Assembly: GCA_025399215.1 (NCBI GenBank)
Contig: MU621273.1
Span: forward strand, 1 to 35,123
Direction of reading: 5' to 3'
Length of the DNA: 35,123 nucleotides
From: Globomyces pollinis-pini
Taxonomy: Eukaryota; Chytridiomycota; Chytridiomycetes; Rhizophydiales; Globomycetaceae
In this document: piece by piece, positions 10,184-20,234 of the stretch
Position numbering within the stretch: position 1 is the first letter of the stretch
Layout of the letters: each line of letters begins with the position of its first letter
Notes under the pieces: generated by a model
The model's database searches: none
What the model saw: only the letters and a program-made list of their open reading frames with translations
Told to the model about the DNA's origin: nothing
Translations under genes and position numbers: made by a program

Positions 10184-10797
10184 ATGCTCCTCGTACGTAA
10201 TTTCAATACTTTAGGAAACAGTCTCTTTAGAACCTTTCCCTCCCGTCTACAAGCGACTAGCTTCAAAACTGGTAAGCAAATTTACTCCCTAACTTTTATT
10301 CAGGTTTCCCTGCCTTTTTTTCAAATACTCCAAATCTCAACTTTAACAAATCCAACAAACTTGAGTTTAAAAATACTTCAGTGAATTTGGCTGCTGGTAA
10401 GTGTTTATTATAGTTGATTATTTTAGATGCTACTGGTAAATACTAATTCAATTTATGATTTTTAGTGAAAACCCCATATAATGGTTCTTTCCATTGGAAT
10501 GCTGAACGTGCTCTCTCTCTCGTATCTTTGCCATTAGTTGGAAGTGCCTTCATTTATGGTTCCATCCCTTTGGTAGATATTGGTTTAGCCATAGTTTTAC
10601 CACTTCACATTCACATGGGATTTGAATCTTGTATTACTGACTACGTTCCAAAAAGAGTTTATGGAGTTTTGAATACTATTTTAAGTTGGATTTTGAAAGT
10701 ATCTACTGTTCTCACTTTATACGGTTGTTATGTCATCAACTCCCAAGATGTTGGAATGACTGCTTTGGCCAAACGTTTATGGACTGGAAAGTTATAG
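10184..10797 (+). CDS. SDH4: Succinate dehydrogenase membrane anchor subunit (CybS)
   Basis: Exons 10184-10271, 10304-10396, 10427-10435 and 10466-10797 sum to 173 codons. It anchors complex II in the inner mitochondrial membrane and helps bind ubiquinone and haem b. The N-terminus (MLLVRNFNTLGNSLFRTF and an RLQ motif) is Arg/Ser-rich without acidic residues, as expected of a presequence. The mature part has FHWNAERALSLVSLPL, three hydrophobic helices, His in LHIHMGFESC and the conserved TDYVP. The third exon is only 9 nt, flanked by 30-nt introns; skipping it keeps the frame. An alternative acceptor at 10413 would hit a stop. Confidence 0.93.
10427..10435 (+). other. 9-nt microexon of SDH4
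   Basis: Flanking introns 10397-10426 and 10436-10465 both have GTAA donors and TTTTAG acceptors. The exon adds three residues (D-A-T) between LAA and VKTPYN. Because it is 9 nt, exclusion is also in frame, so cDNA would be needed to tell whether it is always used. Confidence 0.6.
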
Positions 10798-11135
10798 AAT
10801 GAGTGTTCATTCAATAAATCTCATGGAAATTTTGAAAATAGTGCTGATAACCTCCAACCTTTTTTGAAATCTGTTTATTTTCTGCGATGAGGATTTCTTA
10901 TAAGGTATTGATTGAGCATTGGATATTTTATTAAGTAACCATGTTTTACAATCATATCAAATCAGAGCATGGTATTTCAAGACAATCAAATGCATCTCTT
11001 CTTCAAAATTACAACATTCTAATACTGAAATTTATATGTCAATGTTTTTGTTGTAGTATATTATTCTCTATTCTTATTTCACATACTATTTACTAACGTG
11101 TACAAAAAAACTGTTGATTTATCGCGTTAACAAAA
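10798..11135. other. Intergenic stretch, no gene seen
   Basis: This 338-bp AT-rich interval holds the SDH4 3' end and the upstream region of the GTPase gene. Several AATAAA-like or ATAAA motifs occur just after SDH4 (for example near 10816). No coding exon, RNA gene or repeat is visible. Confidence 0.5.
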
Positions 11136-11953
11136 ATGGCAACGACGGTTGAAATTCCCATCCAACTTCCCGTTTATTCAGTATCTATATTGATACTAGG
11201 AGATTATGGTGTGGGAAAAACATCATTTATTGATTCTTATTTGGATGGTTCATTTTCTACTGATTATACACCTACATTTGGTCTTGATAAATATGAAAAG
11301 GTTCAAATCGTTCCAGGTTTTTTTGAATTGAAAGTTGATTTGTATATAGGATCGGGAAGACGTACAATTGGATTACAATTTTGGGATATTAGTGGAAGAT
11401 CTCTTGAAAACAAAAATCTAACAGATACAATCTTACTTGCAGATATAATCATGCTCATGTACGATATAACTCATATTGGAAGTTTTCTCAAGTTATTTAA
11501 CACGCTTAACTTGATTCGAAATTGTTTTGGTATTGAAGGGGATAATAGTAACAATCAATTGGATATTCGATTACCTTATTTGGTATTAATTGCCAATAAA
11601 TGTAATGATTTGATATTTCTCATTAAAAATAGCTGACCTTGAACTTTCTCGAACTGTTTCAATTAATGACCATTTAGATTTTTTTCAAAAAGGACGATTT
11701 AACTCTCATGTATCCATTTCGTGTTTTAAATCGGAATTTATTAAACAATGGTTAACATTTCTGATTGCCGATTTACAATGTATACCCTACTCAGTAAAGA
11801 TGTTAATGTATGTTAAACAATTAGGTTTATAATTTGAAAAATCGAAATCAATTGGTTACTCAAAGTAAACAACCAAAAAAACACTCTTTGATTGATGAAG
11901 CTAAAAAATTAAGAGCTAATGCAATTGAAGAGGATCGATGCGCGATTTTATAA
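11136..11953 (+). CDS. Atypical Ras/Rab-superfamily GTPase with C-terminal CaaX box
   Basis: Exons 11136-11601, 11633-11793 and 11825-11953 sum to 251 codons. G1 is GDYGVGKTS at residues 22-30; switch I carries TDYTPTFG; G3 is WDISGR, where classical members have DTAGQ. G4 NKSD is created exactly across the first splice junction, which supports the intron; G5 is ISCFK. After the G domain a second 31-nt intron leads to a basic tail ending RCAIL. This is a CaaX motif with terminal Leu, predicting geranylgeranylation and membrane attachment. The missing Gln in switch II suggests slow or unusual GTP hydrolysis. The closest recognised family is uncertain (Rab-like or an orphan Ras group). Its stop is 27 bp from the NDC1 stop. 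Confidence 0.78.
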
Positions 11954-11980
11954 TCTTGATTTAGAGTATCATATATTTAT

Positions 11981-14104
11981 TTATTGTGAAAAATCAACAA
12001 ACTTTTGTATTTGCTCTGTGTATTTTGCATCAAACTTCATACGTGGAAGGTTTGAATAATAAGTCCCAATTATTTGATAAATACAGTTTTCAACAACTAA
12101 TAACAAGTTGTATGGCAATGGAAGAATATGTAAATCTGAAAATAAATTCCTGGAATGATGAATTCGTGTTAAATCACTTAAAGATCCAATTGGTTGAGTC
12201 GAGATTTGCTTTAACTTGATCCAATTTTCAATGGCTGTATGTAATCTGACTAACGTTTGTAAAATATCTGGAACTGATTGATACACTTGAGCATATCTAT
12301 CTTCTGTTGTTGACTGAACAACAAACTTTAATAACCCTATTTCATCAAAACAATAAATCGGTTACCTCTACAAGCCCAAATACTGACTTGATTATTGTCA
12401 AAAAGAATTTCGGATTCGGTTACTATAGATTCAGGAAACCACTTTTTTCCAATATCCTGCTTTTTCCATAAAATAAATCCAAACATTGAGAATTCTGGAA
12501 TGGTTATGTTTGAAAAAAAAGTTGCAAGTTGGTCTAGTAATTCACCGGTTTTAGGAATGCTATGATTATTCTGTGATAAAGAGAGATTGTTAATCTTTCC
12601 TTCGTTTGACTTTGGTAACAGAATATCTGGAACTGCGGTGTTGGTTTCTGCCGCTCTTGCGGTAGAAAATTGAATTGGGGGGATCGCAGTAGTTACATCT
12701 GGCTCTACTAGATAAGACATCACCTTATCCACTGCTTCAACAACAGGTGTCTTTTTTGGACGCATCAAGATCGACTGTGTACTACGAGTGGGGGTCATCA
12801 ATTCATCCTTGCGTTTTTCCATTGGTAGCGGCTTAAAATTGGGCATTGGTCTTTCTGTTAAAGAAATAGTAGTTACTTGAAATCCATAGGGTTTAGTGTG
12901 GTTCGAGCTTGGGTTCCAAAAGGGATTTCTATTGTGAACATATAACTTCTTACGATCTTTGGAATTAGATTTTATCTTACCCTCCAATGTTAAGCTGACC
13001 ATATTCAATTGTTGCAAGCAAGCATTTTTAATCACCACAAATGCCCCAGAACCCCCAACATTTGAATCTTCGAATACTTTAAGTCTATAGGGCTTGAAAT
13101 TTGACCGAACGGAAAAGTTTAAGAATGACATGTACTGAGATAATGGTTAAACTAATATATATGATACCATTTCATAAGAACTGCTATATGTGGATTTGGG
13201 CAAGTCAGTAATAGTCAGATGGTTAAGGTTAACTTCCATGGGCTAAAATTAGTCAACAATAAACTATGCCTTAGTATAATAGTAGTTGAACACTTGATGA
13301 GCGATTTCCCATAATACGACTAGTCTCCAAATTTTAAATGCAAGTTTGATTTGAAGAGAGATATTAAACATGGTTGTATAAGAATATGGTTGCTTAGCAA
13401 TACTACATAATCAACTGTAAGGTTCATACGAATAAGGTGAGTAAGAACTGACGTAAAGCAAGAAGTTGAAAGGAATAGAGCCAACTATATATAAGTATAC
13501 GTAATCAAATACATAAGGAAAATATAGATACTCCGAGAAGATAAATCCCAACTAAAGGGATCACTTTTCTGGCACTGGATAATACGATTGACTTGAACCT
13601 GAACCATTCTCTCCCCTAGTTTTAACAATAAAAAAGTTACATTTAACTTTGAAAATAATAAACGATCTGCTTGATGGAACTGTCTATAAATCGCGTACGT
13701 TGGACCCACGAATCCTAATGCCACCATCTCATATATCTGTTTCTGAACAATATGTGCAGGATTGTAAATTCTGGTGATAAGTAATAAGAATCATACCCAT
13801 ATTTGTAATCCAGAAAAGATTCAAACAAAATTGTAGAAAATGGAAAAGAAACGATACTGTGAGTTATCAAACTCGTTAGAAATCCTGATCTTAATGAGTA
13901 GCATATTGAAACAAAAGCATTTTTTCCAGTGCTGGTTTTAGTGCATATGAAGGTAGATCGGTATAAGATGATTGGAAATAACAAGACTAAATTGAGCAGC
14001 GAGAGTAACAATCCCAACCAAGAGTTGAAGATATTGGTAAGAAACACAATCGGTAAGGATAAAATTATTGAAATTTGGAATGTTTTCCAAATTAGAGACT
14101 CCAT
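11981..14104 (-). CDS. NDC1: Nucleoporin NDC1-like pore membrane / spindle-pole anchoring protein
   Basis: Seven exons, read from the ATG at 14104, sum to 639 codons; introns lie at 13771-13796, 13485-13512, 13393-13429, 13243-13293, 13135-13167 and 12337-12365. The N-terminal third has several hydrophobic helices (SIILSLPIVFLTNIF, LLLSLLNLVLLFPIIL and others), as in NDC1's six transmembrane segments. Then come FKIWRLVVLWEIAHQ and the R..KVFED...G..VIKNACLQQL pattern of the soluble half. The C-terminal exon carries RGLLKFVVQSTTEDRYAQVY followed by SVPDILQTLVRLHTAIENW, which fits the family's GL..W...S..eD.yG.Vq..lp.vi..l..L block. NDC1 inserts nuclear pores and, in fungi, spindle pole bodies into the nuclear envelope. 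Family assignment rests on these remembered patterns; the intron at 13243-13293 has a weak GTGTTC donor. Confidence 0.72.
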
Positions 14105-14197
14105 CTTGTCAAAAAGAAACAAAAAAGAAAATCAGACAAAAAGACTGACATAAACCTTTGATTAACATTAATTATATTGTGTTCATAAGAGACCATT

Positions 14198-17100
14198 TCA
14201 ACGCACTGGAACTATCGGATTGGCTATAAAGTTGTTCAATGGTGCAAGTCCAGAGTAATAGTTGTTAAAATCTAACTGGGACACCAAACTACTCAGTCGC
14301 GCTGTTTCAGAAACACCTAATATTTGTATACACTCGATCAGAGATTGGATTTGTAAGAGAAAGCTTTGCTCCAAAGTAGTCAAATATTGCTTCGACTCAA
14401 CAGAACTTAATGAATGATTTTGGTCAGAATTTGATGTAATATCATTGTTGTGGTTCGATGTAACACTGGTAGAAAACTTTACAAACGAATGACATGTGGT
14501 AATAAGACAACTAAAGATCTACAAAAAATCAGTCAATATAAAATCCCTTACTGCTATTAACCTGGGATTTGTAAGCATACATTCCTTTAAACATGTCTGC
14601 TGTTAGTATAATACATTTACATCAAGAAAATCATCATGCACTTTCATCATTCCATCAACCGTGGTAGCCTAACAATTATAAACTAATATGATATACATTT
14701 TTGATTGCGGTTTCCATCATTATCCAATGTGGATTAATGACTTCAAAAAACATAAAATAAATCATTTGTTGAATAAAATGGAGCATTTTCCCTCGTAATA
14801 AAGACATTTTAGAAAGCGTCAGTTGTTCCGTACCAACCAATGGGTTACGATTTCGCTTTGACAATAGTTTTGTTTCCTCTTGCCAAGCATTCCCCAACAA
14901 ACGTTCCAAATATTTACATTTGAATAAATGTCGAAAAATCATTTGGTATTTGGTCATAATTTTCTTGTTTAAAACAAGAGAAATAGGAAACGTCACATTA
15001 AAGTTGAGCGAAAATGAATCAATCCCTATATATCAGTTGATGGAATTCATACCTGATAATGGACCAGCATCACTGAAGGAATCAAACTTTGCTGTGTTTT
15101 CCAATGAATCATTGATATCAAATGGTCTCCCAGATCGAAGATTTTGAAGATGTTTTTTCATATCAATTCCAACCATTGAATTGATTTTTGATAGCTGATC
15201 AAAGAGGCTAATGGGTGCGAACTCTACAGAAAGAGAATCTTTATATATATCGTTGGAAGATACGGTAGAAGGAGTTCTCACCACCAGTTCTAATAGGGAA
15301 TTTACTTTCGGTAAAGATATGTGTGAAACCGGTTTAATTAAATGTACCAAAGCTAAATCAAGAAAATGAGTCAAATAGTCGGATTGATCTAGTAAGAAAA
15401 ACGTTTTCATGGACCTAACTTATAAACAAATATAGTCTGATACTTTAATCGTCCCAAAAGATCATTCTCTACGCGGAGAACATTCAATAGTGTGTGATTT
15501 GAAATTTTATAGCCCGACTCGATCAATTCTAAAAACCTATGCGTGAAAAAAACTCCACAAACCTTTCCCCTTGAACAACTTGAATTGCGTCAGATAATCC
15601 AATAGTACTTGGAGGCTTTTCTAAACTATCATCTACTTCAATATCTATGGAGCACTCCCTTAGAACATTCAAATACTTTCCAGTCAACAATATCTTTTCT
15701 TTGTATGGTTCAAGGAAGGAAGGGATGGTCTCAGATTGTAAAGTATACCTTTGATCCCAATAAACATCATTGAAGTCTTCTGGTAGATTGTCTTTGGATA
15801 AACTAGAATTTTCTTGGACCATGAATTCATTATAAGGATCATCTAAAACTCCATTACAGATCCATTCTTTCAAAATAGAAAGGTAAGGTTTGGATGACTC
15901 AGAGAGTAGATGCGAATATAATGATTTGGTTTTGTCGTTCCTAATTTTGAGACTCATAAAATGTATACCCTCCTAGCACAACCATTCTGTCTGCTAAAAG
16001 TGATAGCAGGACACCACCTGTTTTTGACAATGAATTTGTATTGTCTTGATTGAAAAATGAGTTAATATCAAATAGGTTTGTCTTTGAACTTTGCGTTCTC
16101 TCTTCTAACTTCTTGACCAGCGACTCAAGGCTGCTTAAAGTTTCGAAACTTGGAGCAGCATAATACCAAAGTCTATGTAGAGTAAAATCATCTGTTGTAT
16201 GTGCAAGATGCTCCAACTGTGCAACCAATATATGGTACTCCTATTGAGTTTTAGAATGGTAAATGAATGTACTTGCAGAATTTGCCGCATTGAGGCACAC
16301 AATGCGTGATGAGATTTTCCATACTCAAATGCCGAATGTTCTTCGATAAATCGAGAAATGACAATGTAGGACATGCAATGTGGTAGAACTCTTCGAACCA
16401 TTGCAGCAAGAGACGCTTCTGACATAAATACTGTGATTGAAATTCATTACCTAATTGGACATCTATCTTAAAACTGGGCATGTTCTGTTTTATCCCATCT
16501 CCATGAACAATGGATATGAATTCACCATCAAATCCCTTAACTTTAGTTCATATTATCTTACGATCATCAAATACAAGAGATCTTCAATCAATAATACCTC
16601 CTGATCTTTTGCTGATATAGGTAACTTTGTGTTCATGATTGGCTGGTTTTCCTCCTATCTATTAGTTATTAAATATTATAACCATAAGTGAATTAGGTAG
16701 TTTTGTAAATGGATTTGTAAACGTTTTTGATGCTACTTCCTAATAAGAGATTTAAAATGAATACCGTTGTTTGTTGTTGATTTCATCTCATGATCAGACA
16801 TAATGGGAGTTTGCATTAGGGTGGACGCATTTAATCGTGACGAAGACGGTGTGTTTAGATTGGATTGACTTCTTTGTTTAAACAGTTGTGCAGTTCTAGG
16901 TGTTTGTTGTACCTTTGGTCAAACTAAAAAACCATTACATGAGACAATCCAGATGTATTAATGAAACTTGTCGATCCTGAGAGTCCTGTCGTGAAGGAAC
17001 GCGAAGTATTTGAATTTGGAGTTTGAGTATAGTCTGACGCTGACTTTGCATTCACTGCTTTGGCAACATGTGGATCCGAATGAATATTGCTTAAAATACT

Positions 17101-17471
17101 TAAAAGAGGTTCTAACTCTTTCACTTGCATTGAAGATAATCTTTCAAAAACAGAGTTGAATCGTGCTGGTGAATCCTTTCTACAATATTTTAGTGGATTG
17201 ATCAATACGAAAGATGTCTCGCTCTCTGTGAAATCTTCTCTGCTAAGAGATATGAATTTCCCTATGAATGATAAATAAAATCATCATACATTTGACTGTT
17301 GAGACTTTTTTGATAGTATATTTAGGAATTTCTCTGGATCCTCTTCGACACTCAAGTACGCTAAAAGTTCCGACACTTCAATCAAAAAAACAATATCTAA
17401 CCTATTTAACCGAAAGTTATTCAAGAACTGTATATACCTGTAGCATGTAACCGAAGATCTCTACTTGTCAT
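14198..17471 (-). CDS. GCP2/SPC97: Gamma-tubulin complex component 2
   Basis: A many-exon gene (about 15-17 short introns) read from the ATG at 17471. It forms the gamma-tubulin small complex with GCP3, nucleating microtubules at the spindle pole. Diagnostic blocks in order are VSELLAYLSVEEDPEKFL; LLIEDLLYLM; MVRRVLPHCMSYIVISRFIE then EHSAFEYGK; HALCASMRQILQ-EYHILVAQLEHL; LLSLLADRM; KPYLSILKEWICNGVLDDPY then NEFMVQE; VYWDQRYTLQ; ILLTGKYLNVLREC; FFLLDQSDYLTHFLDLA; KYQMIFRHLFKCKYLERLL; LLRGKMLHFIQQMIYFMFFE; and the C-terminal LVSQLDFNNYY. Example introns are 17397-17437 (41 nt; acceptor may differ), 17262-17289 and 17180-17208. The N-terminal exon joins are the least sure part. Short, Ser/Thr-rich linker segments separate the first blocks. 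Confidence 0.92.
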
Positions 17472-17586
17472 AAAAACGAAAACAATTTGTCCAATCAAAA
17501 CAAAACACTGGACAAATCATACAATTATTGGATTAGACTATATTTATTGTTCTAGATACGATCGGATAATTAGATTAACTGTATTA

Positions 17587-18680
17587 TTATGATAGATTTA
17601 ATGATTTGGAAAAGTCAGTGACTTCGTCATGTTCTTGATTGACCAACTTGGACGGATTGTTTGAATATATCCATGAAGTGTTCTTTGTTAACAGACAAAG
17701 TTGAATGATCAGAAAAATACAATGAAAGCCCCATAGTGGGATCAGTTCTTGTTCCAGTTTCAAAATAGTGAATGCTCCAAATCCCCATATCGAATCTTCA
17801 ACCTTCAAAGTTAGACAAAAATTGTACCAGTTCTATAAATGATGATAAATTACACTGTTTCGAGAAAATTAACTCGTCAATCCAGCTGATCAAAATAGAT
17901 ATAGGAAATAGCATCATAAGGTAGTCCCAATTCCTAACAAGATAAACAGAAGATTTTTCTTTTGACTGATAATGAAATTCTTTCGAATAAAATATTCCCA
18001 TTAAATGAAATAAGAATATTAGAGTTTTTTGGAGAAATATACATGTAGCATTCAAAAGCGTCCAACTCTGTTTAAAATGTTTGTATAAAACATTGATTTG
18101 TATTTGATATGGAGACTGTATAGTAAATGCTCTTTGTTTTGATTCAATAAGTCTATCAAGGAACATATTTGCCTTGAACGTGTTATTAACAAGTTTGAGT
18201 TTTCGTTCTACATTTGCCATGCACTGAGAGCAAACAATAGGATATCTTTGTAAAAGATGGGCTTTATATGATTCATCAGTGAATGAATTTGGAGTCCCGT
18301 TACTCATTAGTAAAATCACCCTTTCTTGGTTATGTTGACAACAATTGCAGAATGCAGAAGCGATTGAATCATTCATGATTTTACTGGTATGTAGGTCTTT
18401 TATCCTGTTAGCATTATCCACACAAACAGTGCAATAATCTGGATATGTGCAAGAATGCTCTTCTGCATATGATATCCAATCCTAATATATTATCCTTGAA
18501 AGCTAAACTTACAGTTTGACTGTATTTGTTCCTCGTCTCACATTCTTTACAGATCCAAATAAAATCATTCGAGTTTAAAAGTTGCTTTGCTATTATATGA
18601 GTCTTTGAGCAACCAAAGCAAGAAGTCACAATCCAAGGAGACATTAAACCGAAAGATAATAAAGAAAATATCAATTCCAT
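17587..18680 (-). CDS. IMA1: Integral inner nuclear membrane protein IMA1 (SAMP1/TMEM201 family)
   Basis: Exons 18680-18513, 18481-17828 and 17802-17587 sum to 345 codons. The N-terminal half is the Ima1-N Cys-rich domain: CFGCSKT, CKEC, then across a 31-nt intron CTYPDYCTVC, AFCNCCQHNQERV, and LLQRYPIVCSQC-MANVERKL. These paired Cys motifs probably bind zinc. The C-terminal half carries at least three hydrophobic helices (LLNATCIFLQKTLIFLFHL, WDYLMMLFPISILISWI, LWGFHCIFLIIQLCLL). The family links heterochromatin and the cytoskeleton at the nuclear envelope. The protein is shorter than the animal form. A hydrophobic segment at the start (MELIFSLLSFGLM) precedes the first Cys pair. Confidence 0.85.
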
Positions 18681-18898
18681 TATACTGTAAGATTAGGTAA
18701 ATTCGGATTCAATACTAAATAAAAAAGCTTCGAAATCTACCATATAAAACCAAAAGCATCAACACTCCAGATATTAAATGGGATAGCACTTGAAGACTTA
18801 AGTCGTTATTCATCGTCCAATCCATGATGACTCTCATGAGTTTGTGAAAATAATTTTTTAAAACTGTTTCAGTGAGAATAAAAAAAGATACCAATTCA

Positions 18899-19989
18899 AT
18901 GGAAACTATTCTACAGAAAATCAATAATAACAAACCATTAGAAGAGCAGTTGGATCATGCTGCGGATATATTAAGAAAAGGAGGATTGGTGTCATTCCCA
19001 AGTATTTCTTTTTTCTTTAACAGTTAGCCGAAACAGTATATGGATTGGGTGCAAATGCACTAGATAGTGATGCAGTTGCAAAAATATTCATTGCAAAAAA
19101 TAGACCTCAGGATAATCCTTTAATAGTCCATGTTTCTGACTTGGAAATGCTAAATTCGTTTTTGGCACCACAATCAATTCCAAATATCTACCTTGACTTA
19201 ATCCACCAAGAATGGCCTGGGCCATTAACGATACTTTGTGAAAAACCTGAAATACTACCACTGTCCGTGTCTGCAGGTCAGAATACTGTAGCGATAAGAA
19301 TTCCAGCCCACCCAGTCGCTAGAGCGTTAATCAAGAAATGTGGATTTCCGTTGGCCGCACCATCTGCAAATACATCTGGACGACCGTCTCCAACACTGGC
19401 AAATCACGTTTTTGAGGAAATGAATGGAAGAATTCCTTTGGTCATTGATGGAGGTCCGTGTGAATCAGGGGTTGAAAGCACAGTGTTGGATGGATTGAGA
19501 ACCCCTCCTGCTATACTTAGGCCAGGAGGAGTCACAGTAGAGACTATAAGACAGTACATCCCACAGGTGCTGGTGTATCGCAAAGATTTCGTCGATGCAG
19601 GTTTGGAAGCGGCGCCAAGCACACCTGGAATGAAATATCGTCACTATACACCAAATGCAGAGGTTGTGGTAGTGGAATTAGGAGCTGATGATGGTGCATT
19701 GGTTCGACAAGAGGATGTCCTTCATCAACAGTATATCAAATATTCCACCGAAGGTGGCCAAGTTGGTGTTCTTAAAGTTGGAGGTTCTCAATATTATCCC
19801 CAGTATCCATTGCAATTTGATTTGGGCGTATCTGCCAATGAAGTTGCTAGGAACCTTTTTAATGGTCTTCGAGATCTAGAGCGAAACGGCGCGAACGTCA
19901 TTCTTGTTCAAGGAATTACTGAAGCAAGTGAAGGCTTAGCAGTAATGAATAGAGTTAGAAAGGCTGCAAGTAAATGTATCGCATCATAA
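18899..19989 (+). CDS. SUA5: Threonylcarbamoyl-AMP synthase
   Basis: Two exons (18899-19001, 19028-19989) sum to 354 codons; a 26-nt intron at 19002-19027 restores the family motif FPTETVYGLGANA across the junction. The enzyme makes threonylcarbamoyl-AMP from Thr, bicarbonate and ATP, the first step of the t6A modification at position 37 of ANN-decoding tRNAs. The YrdC domain shows IAKNRPQDNPLIVHV, WPGPLTI, NTVAIRIPAHPVARALI, PLAAPSANTSGRPSPT and GVESTVLDG...LRPGGVT. The linker STPGMKYRHYTP leads into the C-terminal Sua5 domain ending in NRVRKAASKC, so this is the long form. It diverges from IMA1 with about 220 bp between. Confidence 0.96.
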
Positions 19990-20089
19990 ATATACATTAT
20001 TTATCTAATACTAGAACTTCATCAGGGTCAAATTAGTCAATATTAATATACAACTTTTTAATATTACAGCAAATGCTATGAATCAAATA

Positions 20090-20208
20090 TCGGTGAGCAC
20101 CTAAATAGTTGGACTATTCCCGGGCCGATGGATCGGGTCTGGAGTTGACAAATTCCGGCCCGCCTCGGTGAAAAATTCAGAGGAACTGGCAAGCTACACA
20201 ACTATTTA
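20090..20208. ncRNA. GC-rich inverted-repeat island, possible structured RNA
   Basis: Between SUA5 and the ABCC gene is a conspicuous GC-rich patch in an AT-rich region. An outer 10-base perfect inverted repeat pairs TAAATAGTTG (20102-20111) with CAACTATTTA (20199-20208). An inner perfect 7-base stem pairs CGGGCCG (20121-20127) with CGGCCCG (20156-20162). TCGGTGA occurs twice, at 20090-20096 and 20165-20171. Nested stems enclosing a GC-rich core suggest an RNA gene or a 5'-UTR structure of the ABCC transcript (its ATG is at 20235). No tRNA, 5S, U-snRNA or SRP signature was found; strand unknown. Confidence 0.35.
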
Positions 20209-20234
20209 AGAATGTCCAAACTGTGACAGCCAAT

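Noticed and set aside
18715..18933. Minus-strand frame upstream of IMA1
   Set aside because: It overlaps the SUA5 first exon, starts at a weak position and shows only hydrophobic AT-driven residues with no family pattern.
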